Source: Bradyrhizobium aeschynomenes (GTDB lineage Bacteria; Pseudomonadota; Alphaproteobacteria; Rhizobiales; Xanthobacteraceae). From it: a DNA stretch of 64,000 nucleotides. Every line of letters starts with the position of its first letter. Position 1 is the first letter of the stretch. A program made the position numbers and the translations under genes. Shown here in pieces: positions 16,896 to 26,030 of this stretch. The DNA lies in the NCBI RefSeq assembly GCF_013178945.1, contig NZ_JABFDM010000008.1:125720-189719 (forward strand), given 5' to 3'. The notes below the pieces were generated by a model. That model was not told the DNA's origin and did not search any database. It saw only the letters and a program-made list of their open reading frames with translations.

Positions 16896-18671
16896 CTATT
16901 TGGCGACACGCAGCTTCGACAGCGCGGTTCCGATGGAGTTGAAGGTGGTCACGATCTGGCTCGAGCTGGTCAGCATGTAGAACTTGTCAGGGCTGCTGGC
17001 GCAGTTCTGCAGCACGGTCGAGGTCGGATCGGCGGGCGAGCTCGTGTTCACCTGGATCGTGTAGATCGTGTACATCGAATTGCCCTTGGCGTCCTTGCTG
17101 TTCTTGAGGTTCGAGCAGAGCAGGGCCTGGCGCGCGTCGATCGGATTGCCCGAGGCCTGGCTGGAGCCGTTGCCGTATTCAGGCCAGCGGTCCTCGGTGT
17201 TCAGGCCGTCCGACAGCAGGATGATGACGCGGTTGTAGGTGGTGTTGGCGTCCTCGGCAGGCGCCCCCAGCACGCCGTTCGGGATCAGCGATTGCACCGC
17301 CCAGGCCATGCCGATCGCCTGGTTGGTGCCGCCGGTCGGCTCCATGGCGTTGACGGCGCTCTTCAGCGAGCTCCAATTGTAGCTGAGCGGCACGATCTGG
17401 GCGAGCTTCGTTGAGGCGCTGCTGCTGCAGTACTGGGTGCTGTTCTCCATGTGCTGGTTGGCCGGAAACAGCGTCGTGACATCGGATGTCGCGGGCGAGA
17501 CGGCGTTCGCGTCATTCGGCTGGGTGCGGTCGACGACGCAGCCGGTCCAGGTGCTCTTGGCGTTGGCGATCCAGGTATGCGTGAAGGTGTTGACCTTGCA
17601 GACGGTGCTGGAATTGCTGCCGGTGCAGCTACAGGTGCTGTTCGGAATGTTGCTGCCGCTGGTCTGACAGCTGCAGTTGCTGCCGGTGCACCAGTTCACC
17701 CGGGTGCTGGTCTGCACGCTGGTCCAGCAGCCGTTATAGTAGCTGTGCGAGGCGGAATCGTAGCCGGGGCAGATGTACCCGTTGTAGGTCCCGCTCGATG
17801 GGATTCGCGAGGCACTGGAGCTTCCCGTTGTCGGCTCGCTGACGCAGGAGAAGTAGGGGAAGCCGTTGCTGGACCTGAACGGACAGGACGATCCCGGTCC
17901 CACCATGTCCCACTGCGCCTGGGTGTAGCTCCCGTTCGGGATTGCGGCCTGATAGGAGCCGTTATTGGGCTGGATCGTGGGCGGATTCTGCCAATCGGTC
18001 CAGTCGATCCAGTTCTGGGTGTAGTTGCTGGCGCCGACGTTGACGACCTTGGCGAACGGAATGACGGAGATGTAGACGTCGCCCGGGGTCTTGGCGAGCG
18101 CGCTGAGCTGATCGATCAGGCCGCCGCTGCCGGCGACCGCGTTCTGCAGCGCCGTCATCTTGTTGCTGGAGGCCATCGAGCCGGTATTGTCCAGCGCGAG
18201 CGCGACCCGCATCTTCACGTCACCCCAGGTCGTGGTCGCCTTGGTGCTGAAGTCCATCGTCGGGAAGCCTGCGAGCTTCATGAATTGGGTGACGATCTGG
18301 CCGGAGGCGGTGAGCTGGATGTTGGACGCCGAGGAGCTGCTCGAAGCGGTATAGTTGGCGGTCACCGCGACGCTCTTGGCGTCCGCGCTGGTGTAGAGCG
18401 CCTTGAAATAGGCCGATGCCTTCGCTCCGATGTCGGCCGAGGTGATCGTTCCCTGGGCCAGATCGCGCGAGAGCATCAGCGCGGTCGAATCCAGCGCGGC
18501 CTGCATCGACGATTTTGCGGCATTGGCGCGGCTGTAGTCGACGCCGGCCCCGACGAAGGCCAGGATCGGCAAGAGCGCGATGGCAAAGGTCACCGCAATG
18601 TTGCCCCGGTTGTCGCGGGCGAAGCGTCGCACGGTATGGCGGCAGAAGCGGACGAGGGTCGCAGCGGTCAT
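16896..18671 (-). CDS. TadG-like pilus-assembly protein with VWA domain and Cys-rich insert
   Basis: 591-aa exported, membrane-anchored protein. Residues 24-44 form the TadE/TadG-type N-terminal helix, preceded by the typical RDNRGNIAVTFA. A VWA domain follows whose MIDAS motif DNTGSM starts at Asp161. Unusually, the VWA domain is interrupted between about 225 and 400 by a Ser/Asn/Gly-rich insert with at least eleven cysteines (263, 276, 301, 315, 328, 333, 335, 347, 349, 358, 378). The domain resumes with GGTNQAIGMAWA and VIILLSDGLNTED. The ATG at 18671 is preferred over a GTG three codons upstream because GGTGAG sits before it. No other tad genes are in the window. A role in Flp-pilus assembly or envelope adhesion is inferred. 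Confidence 0.82.
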   Translation of the reverse strand: MTAATLVRFCRHTVRRFARDNRGNIAVTFAIALLPILAFVGAGVDYSRANAAKSSMQAALDSTALMLSRDLAQGTITSADIGAKASAYFKALYTSADAKSVAVTANYTASSSSSASNIQLTASGQIVTQFMKLAGFPTMDFSTKATTTWGDVKMRVALALDNTGSMASSNKMTALQNAVAGSGGLIDQLSALAKTPGDVYISVIPFAKVVNVGASNYTQNWIDWTDWQNPPTIQPNNGSYQAAIPNGSYTQAQWDMVGPGSSCPFRSSNGFPYFSCVSEPTTGSSSASRIPSSGTYNGYICPGYDSASHSYYNGCWTSVQTSTRVNWCTGSNCSCQTSGSNIPNSTCSCTGSNSSTVCKVNTFTHTWIANAKSTWTGCVVDRTQPNDANAVSPATSDVTTLFPANQHMENSTQYCSSSASTKLAQIVPLSYNWSSLKSAVNAMEPTGGTNQAIGMAWAVQSLIPNGVLGAPAEDANTTYNRVIILLSDGLNTEDRWPEYGNGSSQASGNPIDARQALLCSNLKNSKDAKGNSMYTIYTIQVNTSSPADPTSTVLQNCASSPDKFYMLTSSSQIVTTFNSIGTALSKLRVAK

Positions 18672-19124
18672 ATCGCTCACCAATGATGATGTCTGCGGCC
18701 ATCTGGCGCCCGGATCGTCAAGGGTGGGTGAATCGAATCCTCGAAAAACGCTGCAAATCCCGCAGCATGGCGCCTCGTTCGCACGGCGCGCGGGTTCCCT
18801 GTCAACGCCCGGTGAATCGGCTTTGTAAAATGCCACCGGTTTGATTAACCTTTGGACTCATCGCCGGGGCAGGGAATCGGTCCTGCCGGAGCGTCGTTCC
18901 GTCATGGGGACGCGCTTGCGGCAAACCGGCCGCTGACCCATATTCCTGGAGTCGGTCCGATCGGGCCGGTCGGCAGGGACAGGCGATCTGGAACGCAGGA
19001 CCGGGTGGCGGAAGCGGCCCGGAGGGGACAGTGCGGGAAACCCTTTATTGGTGTCCTCGCAACATTATCTAACGCGTGCAAGATGTCGCAGCCAAATTCC
19101 AGATTGAACCGATCCGCACCTAGG
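18672..19124. other. Intergenic region between tadG-like and clpS genes, 453 bases
   Basis: Divergent promoter region. No gene, hairpin or operator was recognised. The frame of clpS stays open through part of it, and an alternative ATG for clpS occurs at 19083. Confidence 0.4.
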
Positions 19125-19457
19125 ATGAGCAATAACGACAACAAGTCCGGTGGCACCGGTGGTCCGGTCACGTCCGTGATCACCAAGGTGAAGCCGAAGA
19201 CCAAACGCCCCAATCTCTATCGCGTTCTGATTTTGAACGACGATTACACGCCGATGGAATTCGTCGTTCACGTCCTGGAGAAGTTCTTCAACAAGGACGT
19301 CGAGGCCGCGACCAAGATCATGCTCCATGTGCACCATCATGGCATCGGGGAGTGCGGCGTTTTCACTTACGAGATCGCCGAGACCAAGGTGACCCAGGTG
19401 ATGGATTTCGCTCGCAAGCACCAGCACCCGTTGCAGTGTGTGATGGAGAAGAAATAG
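19125..19457 (+). CDS. clpS: ATP-dependent Clp protease adaptor ClpS
   Basis: Adaptor that hands N-end-rule substrates to ClpA(P). The 110-aa protein has the diagnostic block YRVLILNDDYTPMEFVVHVLE, including the Asn-Asp-Asp residues that bind the substrate N-terminus, then MLHVHHHGIGECGVFTYEIAETKV. The unstructured N-terminus is Ser/Thr/Gly-rich. An in-frame ATG at 19083 would add 14 residues (MSQPNSRLNRSAPR); neither start has a good Shine-Dalgarno sequence. clpA lies 352 bases downstream on the same strand. Confidence 0.95.
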   Translation: MSNNDNKSGGTGGPVTSVITKVKPKTKRPNLYRVLILNDDYTPMEFVVHVLEKFFNKDVEAATKIMLHVHHHGIGECGVFTYEIAETKVTQVMDFARKHQHPLQCVMEKK

Positions 19458-19809
19458 GGCGGGTCTGCGCAGCAGGATCTGCCTGGCGCGAGCGCTCAAC
19501 GGGCCGTCGCAGGTCCCTGTGTTAAGCGCCGCGAGATGGGCTGGTCCGGGGAATTACGGCCGGTGTGGCGTCTCGGTCCAAGCCGGACCCTTGCCCCGGA
19601 GATCGCTCGCCGCGGCTGTCGCAGTCGGACGCGTCACAATCGGATGCGTCACAATCGGAACGGGTTTTGCATTGACGATCGAGTGAACGCGTAATCGAGC
19701 CGCCCGACCGGTCTTTTGTCGCACTCGGTTATAACTATATTTGACAAAGGTTGTTGTTGCCTGACCGGGCGGCGGCGATCATGATGGCAGGGGGCCACAG
19801 AGGACGCGC
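19458..19809 (+). other. clpS-clpA intergenic region with a 15-base tandem repeat
   Basis: 352 bases without a gene. GCGTCACAATCGGA occurs at 19631-19644 and again at 19646-19659. An AT-rich patch around 19715-19745 (TTGTCG...TATAACTATATTTG) probably holds a separate clpA promoter. No terminator-like hairpin follows clpS. Confidence 0.45.
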
Positions 19810-22200
19810 ATGCCGACTTTTTCTCAAAGCCTTGAACAATCCCTGCATCGTGCGCTGGCGATTGCCAACGAGCGTCATCATCAATACGCGACATTGGAAC
19901 ATCTCCTCTTGTCCTTGATCGATGACAGCGATGCAGCGGCCGTGATGCGCGCGTGCAGCGTCGACCTCGACAAGCTGCGCGGCAGTCTCGTCAATTATCT
20001 CGAAACCGAGTTCGAAAATCTGGTCACGGACGGCAGCGACGACGCCAAGCCGACCGCGGGTTTCCAGCGCGTGATCCAACGCGCGGTGATTCACGTTCAG
20101 TCGTCGGGCCGCGAAGAGGTGACCGGCGCCAACGTGCTGATCGCGATCTTCGCCGAGCGCGAGAGCCACGCCGCCTACTTCCTGCAAGAGCAGGACATGA
20201 CGCGCTACGACGCCGTGAACTACATCAGCCACGGCATCGCCAAGCGCCCTGGTGTTTCCGAAGCGCGCCCGGTTCGCGGCGTCGACGAGGAGACGGAGAC
20301 CAAGGGCAGTGAGGACTCCAAGAAAAAGGGCGAGGCGCTGGAAACCTATTGCGTCAATCTCAACAAGAAGGCTCGCGACGGCAAGATCGATCCGGTGATC
20401 GGCCGCAACTCCGAGATCAACCGCGCCATCCAGGTGCTCTGCCGACGCCAGAAGAACAACCCGCTGTTCGTCGGTGAAGCCGGCGTCGGCAAGACCGCGA
20501 TCGCCGAAGGCCTTGCCAAGCGCATCGTCGACAGCGAGGTTCCAGAGGTGCTGTCGGCGGCCACCGTGTTCTCGCTGGACATGGGAACGCTGCTGGCCGG
20601 CACGCGCTATCGCGGTGACTTCGAGGAGCGGCTGAAGCAGGTCCTCAAGGAGCTCGAGGCGCATCCGAACGCGATCCTGTTCATCGACGAGATCCACACC
20701 GTGATCGGTGCGGGCGCGACGTCGGGCGGGGCGATGGATGCATCGAACCTGCTCAAGCCGGCGCTGGCTTCGGGCTCGATCCGCTGCATGGGCTCGACGA
20801 CCTACAAGGAGTATCGCCAGCACTTCGAGAAGGACCGCGCGCTGGTGCGCAGGTTCCAGAAGATCGACGTCAATGAGCCCTCGGTCGAGGATGCAATCGC
20901 GATCCTCAAGGGCCTGAAGCCGTATTTCGAGGACTATCACCGCCTGAAGTACACCAACGAGGCCATCGAGGCCGCGGTGCAGCTGTCGTCGCGCTACATC
21001 CACGACCGCAAGCTGCCGGACAAGGCGATCGACGTGATCGACGAGTCGGGCGCGGCGCAGATGCTGCTCGCCGAGAACAAGCGCAAGAAGACGATCGGCA
21101 TCAAGGAGATCGAGACCACGATCGCCACCATGGCTCGGATCCCGCCGAAGAGCGTGTCGAAGGACGATGCCGAGGTGCTCAAGCATCTCGAGCAGACGCT
21201 CAAGCGTGTCGTGTTCGGGCAGGACAAGGCGATCGAATCGCTGTCGGCCTCGATCAAGCTGGCGCGGGCCGGCCTGCGCGAGCCGGAGAAGCCGATCGGC
21301 TGCTATCTGTTCTCGGGTCCGACCGGTGTGGGCAAGACCGAGGTCGCCAAGCAGCTCGCTGCGACCTTGGGCGTCGAGCTGCTGCGCTTCGACATGTCCG
21401 AGTACATGGAGCGGCACACCGTGTCGCGCCTGATCGGCGCGCCTCCCGGCTATGTCGGCTTCGACCAGGGAGGTCTGCTGACCGATGGCGTCGACCAGCA
21501 TCCGCATTGCGTGGTGCTGCTGGACGAGATCGAGAAGGCGCATCCGGATCTGTACAACGTGCTGTTGCAGATCATGGACCATGGCCGGCTCACCGACCAC
21601 AACGGCAAGCAGGTCAACTTCCGCAACGTGATCCTGATCATGACCACGAATGCGGGCGCCGCCGACATGGCCAAGCAGGCGTTCGGCTTCCACCGCTCGA
21701 AGCGGGAAGGCGACGACCACGAGGCGATCAACCGGCAGTTCGCGCCGGAGTTCCGCAACCGTCTCGACTCCATCGTCTCGTTCGCGCACCTCAACGTCGA
21801 GGTGATCGGAATGGTCGTCGAGAAGTTCGTGCTGCAGCTCGAAGCCCAGCTGGCCGATCGCGACGTCACGATCGAGCTGTCCGAGCCGGCCAAGAGCTGG
21901 CTGATCCAGCACGGCTATGACGAGCAGATGGGCGCGCGTCCGATGGGCCGCGTGATCCAGGAGCACATCAAGAAGCCGCTGGCCGACGAGGTGCTGTTCG
22001 GCCAGCTGAAGGGTGGCGGCCACGTCCGTGTCGTCCTCGTCAAGGACGAGTCCGGCGTGGACGAGAAGATCGGCTTCGAGTTCGTCGAGGGGCCGGTCAC
22101 GCCGAAGTCGGAGGTGCCGGCCGCGCGCAAGCGCAAGCCGAAGTCCGGCGGCGGCGGCCCGAAGGGGCCCGCTCCGAAGGGACCGCTGGTGAAGGCGTGA
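19810..22200 (+). CDS. clpA: ATP-dependent Clp protease ATP-binding subunit ClpA
   Basis: Hexameric AAA+ unfoldase that works with ClpP and the adaptor ClpS; 796 aa. Clp_N repeats lie at about 1-145. AAA module 1 has Walker A GEAGVGKT (222-229) and Walker B LFIDEIHT. AAA module 2 has Walker A GPTGVGKT (503-510) and Walker B VVLLDEIEKAH. A loop with FGF after TTNAGAADMAKQ takes the place of the ClpP-binding IGL/IGF loop. No ClpB-type coiled-coil middle domain is present. The C-terminus has a basic Lys/Pro/Gly-rich tail of about 30 residues. Confidence 0.97.
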   Translation: MPTFSQSLEQSLHRALAIANERHHQYATLEHLLLSLIDDSDAAAVMRACSVDLDKLRGSLVNYLETEFENLVTDGSDDAKPTAGFQRVIQRAVIHVQSSGREEVTGANVLIAIFAERESHAAYFLQEQDMTRYDAVNYISHGIAKRPGVSEARPVRGVDEETETKGSEDSKKKGEALETYCVNLNKKARDGKIDPVIGRNSEINRAIQVLCRRQKNNPLFVGEAGVGKTAIAEGLAKRIVDSEVPEVLSAATVFSLDMGTLLAGTRYRGDFEERLKQVLKELEAHPNAILFIDEIHTVIGAGATSGGAMDASNLLKPALASGSIRCMGSTTYKEYRQHFEKDRALVRRFQKIDVNEPSVEDAIAILKGLKPYFEDYHRLKYTNEAIEAAVQLSSRYIHDRKLPDKAIDVIDESGAAQMLLAENKRKKTIGIKEIETTIATMARIPPKSVSKDDAEVLKHLEQTLKRVVFGQDKAIESLSASIKLARAGLREPEKPIGCYLFSGPTGVGKTEVAKQLAATLGVELLRFDMSEYMERHTVSRLIGAPPGYVGFDQGGLLTDGVDQHPHCVVLLDEIEKAHPDLYNVLLQIMDHGRLTDHNGKQVNFRNVILIMTTNAGAADMAKQAFGFHRSKREGDDHEAINRQFAPEFRNRLDSIVSFAHLNVEVIGMVVEKFVLQLEAQLADRDVTIELSEPAKSWLIQHGYDEQMGARPMGRVIQEHIKKPLADEVLFGQLKGGGHVRVVLVKDESGVDEKIGFEFVEGPVTPKSEVPAARKRKPKSGGGGPKGPAPKGPLVKA

Positions 22201-22224
22201 TGCCCTGACGATACCATTGAATGA

Positions 22225-22252
22225 AAAGGCCGGCGTTTCGCCGGCCTTTTTG
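22225..22252 (+). terminator. Intrinsic terminator after clpA
   Basis: AAAAGGCCGGCG-TTT-CGCCGGCCTTTTT: perfect stem with a T tract, 25 bases past the stop codon. Confidence 0.93.
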
Positions 22253-22389
22253 TTGGGCCTCTTCTCTTCAGCACTCGTCTATTTGGTCGGGAAAGCTTGG
22301 TCGAGACGCTCTCTCCCTTGGGCCGCGCCCCCGCCACGTCGTGTCGGCTTTGTTTTTCCGATCCTCGATCTGGAGGGGTGGACCGGGGC

Positions 22390-22698
22390 TCACGCTGCCG
22401 AATTGAGCGGCTTCGCGCGGTCGATCCGCTTGCGGTCACGTGGCGAATGCAGCGCGTTCCAAAGGTCTGTGCGGCGCTGGACGTTGAGCCAAAACTCCGC
22501 GCTGTTGCCGAACACGCGGGCGAGGATGAGGGCGGTGGCGGCGGTGACGTTGCGCTTGCCGTTGCAGAGCTCGTTGACGTGCTTGCGCTGCGCACCCATC
22601 GCTGCCGCCAGCGCGGTCTGCGTCAGCCCGAGCGGCTGCATGAACTCCTCGACAAGGATCTCGGCCACCGTCGCCGGCTTGCGTTTGGTCATCAGCAT
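22390..22698 (-). CDS. higA: HigA-family antitoxin
   Basis: 102-aa XRE-type helix-turn-helix antitoxin. The block AEILVEEFMQPLGLTQTALAAAMGAQRKHVNELCNGKR is the HigA signature, and FWLNVQRRTDLWNA is the usual C-terminal helix. It would bind the toxin and autorepress the operon. An ATG at 22692 is an alternative start. The gene begins nine bases after the toxin stop codon, giving the toxin-first order typical of higBA. The reading frame is intact although the toxin frame is broken. Confidence 0.9.
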   Translation of the reverse strand: MLMTKRKPATVAEILVEEFMQPLGLTQTALAAAMGAQRKHVNELCNGKRNVTAATALILARVFGNSAEFWLNVQRRTDLWNALHSPRDRKRIDRAKPLNSAA

Positions 22699-22707
22699 GG
22701 ATGGGGC

Positions 22708-23003
22708 TCACTCGTAGCTGTGGTCATCAAGATAGAGATCGGTCGCCTCGCCGCGGCCGCCGTGCCGGCGAAACACCAGCCGCCAGCGCTTGTTGACGCG
22801 GATGCAATGAAAGCCGTCGAGATGGCCGCGCAGCTTCTCGAAATGATTGCTCGGCGGGGACCGCAAATCGCCGTCGGTGGCGGCATCGTCGATCAACTGG
22901 AGCTTCCGGAACAGCCTGTCTTCCAGATCCGCCGGGATTTTGTTGGACCTGACGTCGTCGACGAGAACCGATGCAGCCAGTCATCCCGAAAGCTCACGAT
23001 CAT
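22708..23003 (-). pseudogene. higB: HigB-family toxin gene, frameshifted
   Basis: RelE/HigB-type mRNA interferase gene. The ATG at 23003 starts MIVSFRDDWLHRF, the expected opening. The frame then changes near 22967. The continuing homologous sequence (VDDVRSNKIPADLEDRLFR, then DDAATDGDLRSPPSNHFEKL and the C-terminal RVNKRWRLVFRR) is in another frame and runs to the stop at 22708. One base appears lost in the TTCTCGTCG stretch, where TTC-TTC-GTC would be expected. No good start codon opens the second frame before the middle of the domain. The toxin is therefore probably inactive unless the base call is wrong. Confidence 0.8.
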
Positions 23004-23023
23004 CGTGCCGCCCCGTTTGAGGC

Positions 23024-23052
23024 AGTGTACCACCCTATGACACAGCCCGCAA
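23024..23052 (-). promoter_or_regulatory. Putative promoter of the higBA operon
   Basis: On the minus strand TTGCGG (23052-23047), 17 bases, then TACACT (23029-23024), about 20 bases upstream of the toxin ATG. A GTGT/ACAC dyad overlaps it. Confidence 0.5.
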
Positions 23053-23154
23053 TGCTCCTCCATCTTTGCGAGGCTGAGGTGACGAACTGCGGAATGCATC
23101 TGATCCAGGATCACCCCGGCGCTGAGCATCAGGGGTGATAAGGGGCTCGTGCCC

Positions 23155-23916
23155 TCAGGCCGGCTTGACGAAAAAGTAGACCGTCAGGCCGCAGCCGACC
23201 GCGATGATGAAGCGGCGCACGTAAACCGGCGGGATGATCTGGCCGAGCCGTGCGCCGACGAAGCCGCCAAGCATGCCCGTGCACATCATCGTCAGCGTCT
23301 CCAGCCAATGCACGCGGCCCGAGAATGCGAAGATCGCCGAGGCCATGATGTTCATCAGCGCCGCCAGCCAGATCTTCAGGCCGTTCATGGCGCGGATGTC
23401 GCGCATCCCGTAGAACACCAGAGCGGCCAGCATCAGGATGCCGATGCCGCCGCCGAAATAGCCGCCATAGATCGCGATCACGAACTGGACGGCCTGGATG
23501 GTCACGGGCCCAAGCCAGCGCGCGCCATCCTTCGGGGTGAAGCGCATGCCGAACGCGAACACGGCGGTTGCGAACAGAAGCAGCCACGGCACCAGCCGGC
23601 TGAACGCATCCGATGGCGTCACCAGCAGCAGCACCGCGCCAAGCGTGCCGCCGATCAGGCTGATGATCGACAGCCGGACGAGGTCGCTGCGCCATGCGGC
23701 TTTGGGATCGTTCAGGATCTCGCGCGAGGCGAAGGCGCTGACGAACTGACCGGGGCAGAGCGCCACGGTGCTGGAAGCGTTGGCGTCAATCGCGGGAATC
23801 CCCGCCGCGAGCAGGGTCGGGAAGGTCAGAAAGGCGCCGCCGCCGGCCAGCGCATTGACGATGCCCGAGCCGAACGCGGCGAGTGCGAGCAAAGCGAGCA
23901 TCGTCCAATCGGTCAT
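23155..23916 (-). CDS. TauE/SafE family sulfite/anion permease
   Basis: 253-aa integral membrane protein with seven or eight hydrophobic segments. The opening ALAAFGSGIVNALAGGGAFLTFPTLL and the second-half repeat GGYFGGGIGILMLAAL are the duplicated TauE/SafE motifs. The family exports sulfite, sulfoacetate or related anions across the inner membrane; the substrate here is unknown. It begins three bases after the stop of the MFS gene, so the two transporters are probably co-transcribed. Confidence 0.9.
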   Translation of the reverse strand: MTDWTMLALLALAAFGSGIVNALAGGGAFLTFPTLLAAGIPAIDANASSTVALCPGQFVSAFASREILNDPKAAWRSDLVRLSIISLIGGTLGAVLLLVTPSDAFSRLVPWLLLFATAVFAFGMRFTPKDGARWLGPVTIQAVQFVIAIYGGYFGGGIGILMLAALVFYGMRDIRAMNGLKIWLAALMNIMASAIFAFSGRVHWLETLTMMCTGMLGGFVGARLGQIIPPVYVRRFIIAVGCGLTVYFFVKPA

Positions 23917-23919
23917 GAC

Positions 23920-25344
23920 CTATTCGCCCTTCAACCGCTGACCGTCCTGGACCCGCACATGCTCGGCGCCGCGCGAGCCGGCCGGCGAGAGGCGCAGCAT
24001 GCTCAGGAATGCGCCGACCAGGGCGAAGCCGACCCCGGTCAGGAGCGACAACCGCGTGCCATCGGCCGGATCGAGGGCGAGAAACATCGCGACCAGCGCG
24101 GCGCCCGTCGTTTGACCCAGCAGGCGCGCGGTGCCGAGCATCCCGCTGGCGCCGCCGGCGCGCTCACGCGGGGCGGCCGCGATCATGGTGCGGTTGTTCG
24201 GGGTCTGAAACAGGCCGAAGCCGCAGCCGGCCAGCGCCATCCGCCAGACGACGTCCCATGACGACGGCTCGCGCGGCAGCAGGCCGAGCGCGCCGAGCCC
24301 GAGCGCAAAGATGACGAGGCCGATGCCGCCGAGCAGACCGGCCGGCACCCGCTCCACCAGCCGGCCCGCGATAGGGGCGGTCAGGCCGACCGCGATCGGC
24401 CAGGGCGTGATCAGGAGGCCCATCTGCACCGGCGAATAGCCGAAATGGCTCTCGAGATAGAACGGAATGGCGACGAAGGCGAGCATCTGGCCGCAGAACG
24501 ACGAGATCGAGGTCGCGATCGACAGCGCAAACACCGGGATGCGGAGCAGATCGAGCGGCAGCAGCGGCGAGGCCATGTGGGTCTGGCGGTACACCAGCCA
24601 CACGCCGGCCGTGACGGCGACGACGAACTCGATGGCGCAGGTGACCAGCGCTTCGCCGTGACCGAGGCTGTCGACGGCCGCGATGAGAAAGCCGAAGGTC
24701 ACCGCGCTGAGTGCCGCGCTCTGCCAGTCGAACATGTGCGACGCGCGCGGCGTGTGCGGCAGGAAGCGGAAGCCGAAGACGAAGGTGACGATGCCGAGCG
24801 GCACGTTGATCGCGAACAGCCAGGGCCAGCTGCCGACCGCGAGGATGCCGGCGGCGATGGTCGGTCCGACCGCAGCCGAGACGGCGACCACCATCGCGTT
24901 GATGCCGATGCCGCGGCCGAGCAGCGCCTGTGGGTAGGTGAAGCGCACCAGCGCCGAGTTGACGCTGAGGATGCCGGCGGCGCCAAAGCCCTGCAGGATG
25001 CGCGCGAGCGTCAGCAGGAGCAGGCTGTCGGCGAGCGCGCAGAACAACGAGGCAGCCGTGAACAGCACGAGGCCAGCGAGATAGACCCGGCGATAGCCGA
25101 TGATCTCGCCCAGCGATGCGAGCGGCAGCAGCGAGATCGTGACCGCGAGCTGATAGCCATTGACGATCCAGATCGAGAAGGCGGGGCTGGCATTGAGGTC
25201 GCGGGCAATCGTCGGCAACGCCACATTGGCAATCGCGCCGTCGACGACCGCGAGCACGATGCCGAGAGCGATGGTCACGATCGCCCAGGTCCGCTGCGGC
25301 AGCGGCAGGCCGTCGGTGTGCAGGACCTGGCTTGGTGGCGTCAT
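23920..25344 (-). CDS. MFS transporter, DHA2 (14-helix) type
   Basis: 474-aa drug:H+ antiporter-like protein. The start PQRTWAIVTIALGIVLAVVDGAIANVALPTIARDL contains motif D1 of the 14-TM DHA2 subfamily. The motif-A block SLGEIIGYRRVYLAGL and motif C (GPTIAAGIL) follow. The second half has RMALAGCGFGLFQTPNNR, typical of the EmrB/QacA group. No membrane-fusion partner is adjacent. ATG at 25344. It precedes the TauE-like gene with a three-base gap. Confidence 0.9.
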   Translation of the reverse strand: MTPPSQVLHTDGLPLPQRTWAIVTIALGIVLAVVDGAIANVALPTIARDLNASPAFSIWIVNGYQLAVTISLLPLASLGEIIGYRRVYLAGLVLFTAASLFCALADSLLLLTLARILQGFGAAGILSVNSALVRFTYPQALLGRGIGINAMVVAVSAAVGPTIAAGILAVGSWPWLFAINVPLGIVTFVFGFRFLPHTPRASHMFDWQSAALSAVTFGFLIAAVDSLGHGEALVTCAIEFVVAVTAGVWLVYRQTHMASPLLPLDLLRIPVFALSIATSISSFCGQMLAFVAIPFYLESHFGYSPVQMGLLITPWPIAVGLTAPIAGRLVERVPAGLLGGIGLVIFALGLGALGLLPREPSSWDVVWRMALAGCGFGLFQTPNNRTMIAAAPRERAGGASGMLGTARLLGQTTGAALVAMFLALDPADGTRLSLLTGVGFALVGAFLSMLRLSPAGSRGAEHVRVQDGQRLKGE

Positions 25345-25443
25345 CGTGCGTGCTCCGGCCGCAGCCGGGCCGCGGAAAGGGGACGGGAACGGGCAACCGC
25401 AACGCACAAGTCCCGTTCCAGACCGGCGGATGGCGCCGACGTG

Positions 25444-25782
25444 TCACCGCCGCTTGGGGCGGACCTGAATCGCCTTGAGATAATTGACCGCAGCCTCGGC
25501 ATCGGCCCGATCGAACCGGAAGCTCGGCATGTCCTTGTGGATGGTCGAGAGGCCGGTCTGCAGTCGCTGGGCAAAATCGTCGTCGTAGAGTTTGCTGTCA
25601 CCAAAGGTCCGGAACGGTGGCGCGTCGGGATGCGGGCTCGCGCCGACGGGACCTATCGCATGGCATCGGCTGCAAAGGCTTTGCAAGAGCGCTTTTCCTC
25701 GCCTCTGCTCGCTGTCCAGTGCATGGCTGGCTGTGGAGGTCATGAGCAGCAGCAGGCACGCGGAGCCAATTCGTCGCATCAT
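25444..25782 (-). CDS. Small c-type cytochrome
   Basis: 112-aa periplasmic monohaem cytochrome c. A signal peptide (about 5-21, ending SHA) is followed by the haem-attachment site CSRCH at about residue 36 and a candidate axial Met in KDMPSF. The C-terminal helix DAEAAVNYLKAIQ is the usual class I ending. Partner oxidoreductase unknown; a small membrane-protein gene lies 33 bases upstream on the same strand. Confidence 0.9.
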   Translation of the reverse strand: MMRRIGSACLLLLMTSTASHALDSEQRRGKALLQSLCSRCHAIGPVGASPHPDAPPFRTFGDSKLYDDDFAQRLQTGLSTIHKDMPSFRFDRADAEAAVNYLKAIQVRPKRR

Positions 25783-25815
25783 CAGGAACTCGTCTCAGGT
25801 CTCGGTTGCATCGGG

Positions 25816-25962
25816 CTACCAGCGGCCCTCCGCCTTGCCGTAGGCATAGAGCGCGATCAGCCCCAGTGTCACCAGCGTCGAGCCGATCAGCACGATGCGA
25901 TCCCAGCGCAGCTGCGTTTCGTCGTCCCGCTGCAGCGTCAGCAGCGAGAACAGAGCCTTCAT
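25816..25962 (-). CDS. Small single-helix membrane protein
   Basis: 48-aa protein (MKALFSLLTLQRDDETQ at the start). An amphipathic N-terminal helix is followed by a hydrophobic segment (about 24-42, RIVLIGSTLVTLGLIALYAYG) and a short charged tail. An ATG five codons upstream (25977) is an alternative start. It lies between the AraC regulator and the cytochrome c gene, both on the same strand, and could be a subunit associated with the cytochrome. No family was recognised. Confidence 0.5.
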   Translation of the reverse strand: MKALFSLLTLQRDDETQLRWDRIVLIGSTLVTLGLIALYAYGKAEGRW

Positions 25963-26030
25963 GGCGAAGCGGCGCATCCAAGCAATCCCGGCACGGGCCG
26001 CCGCATCGCGGAGTCGGCCTCTCCCCGAGC

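Noticed and set aside
19735..22023. 762-codon open frame antisense to clpA
   Set aside because: Same reason: mirror of a strongly coding gene, with biased composition and no recognisable domain.
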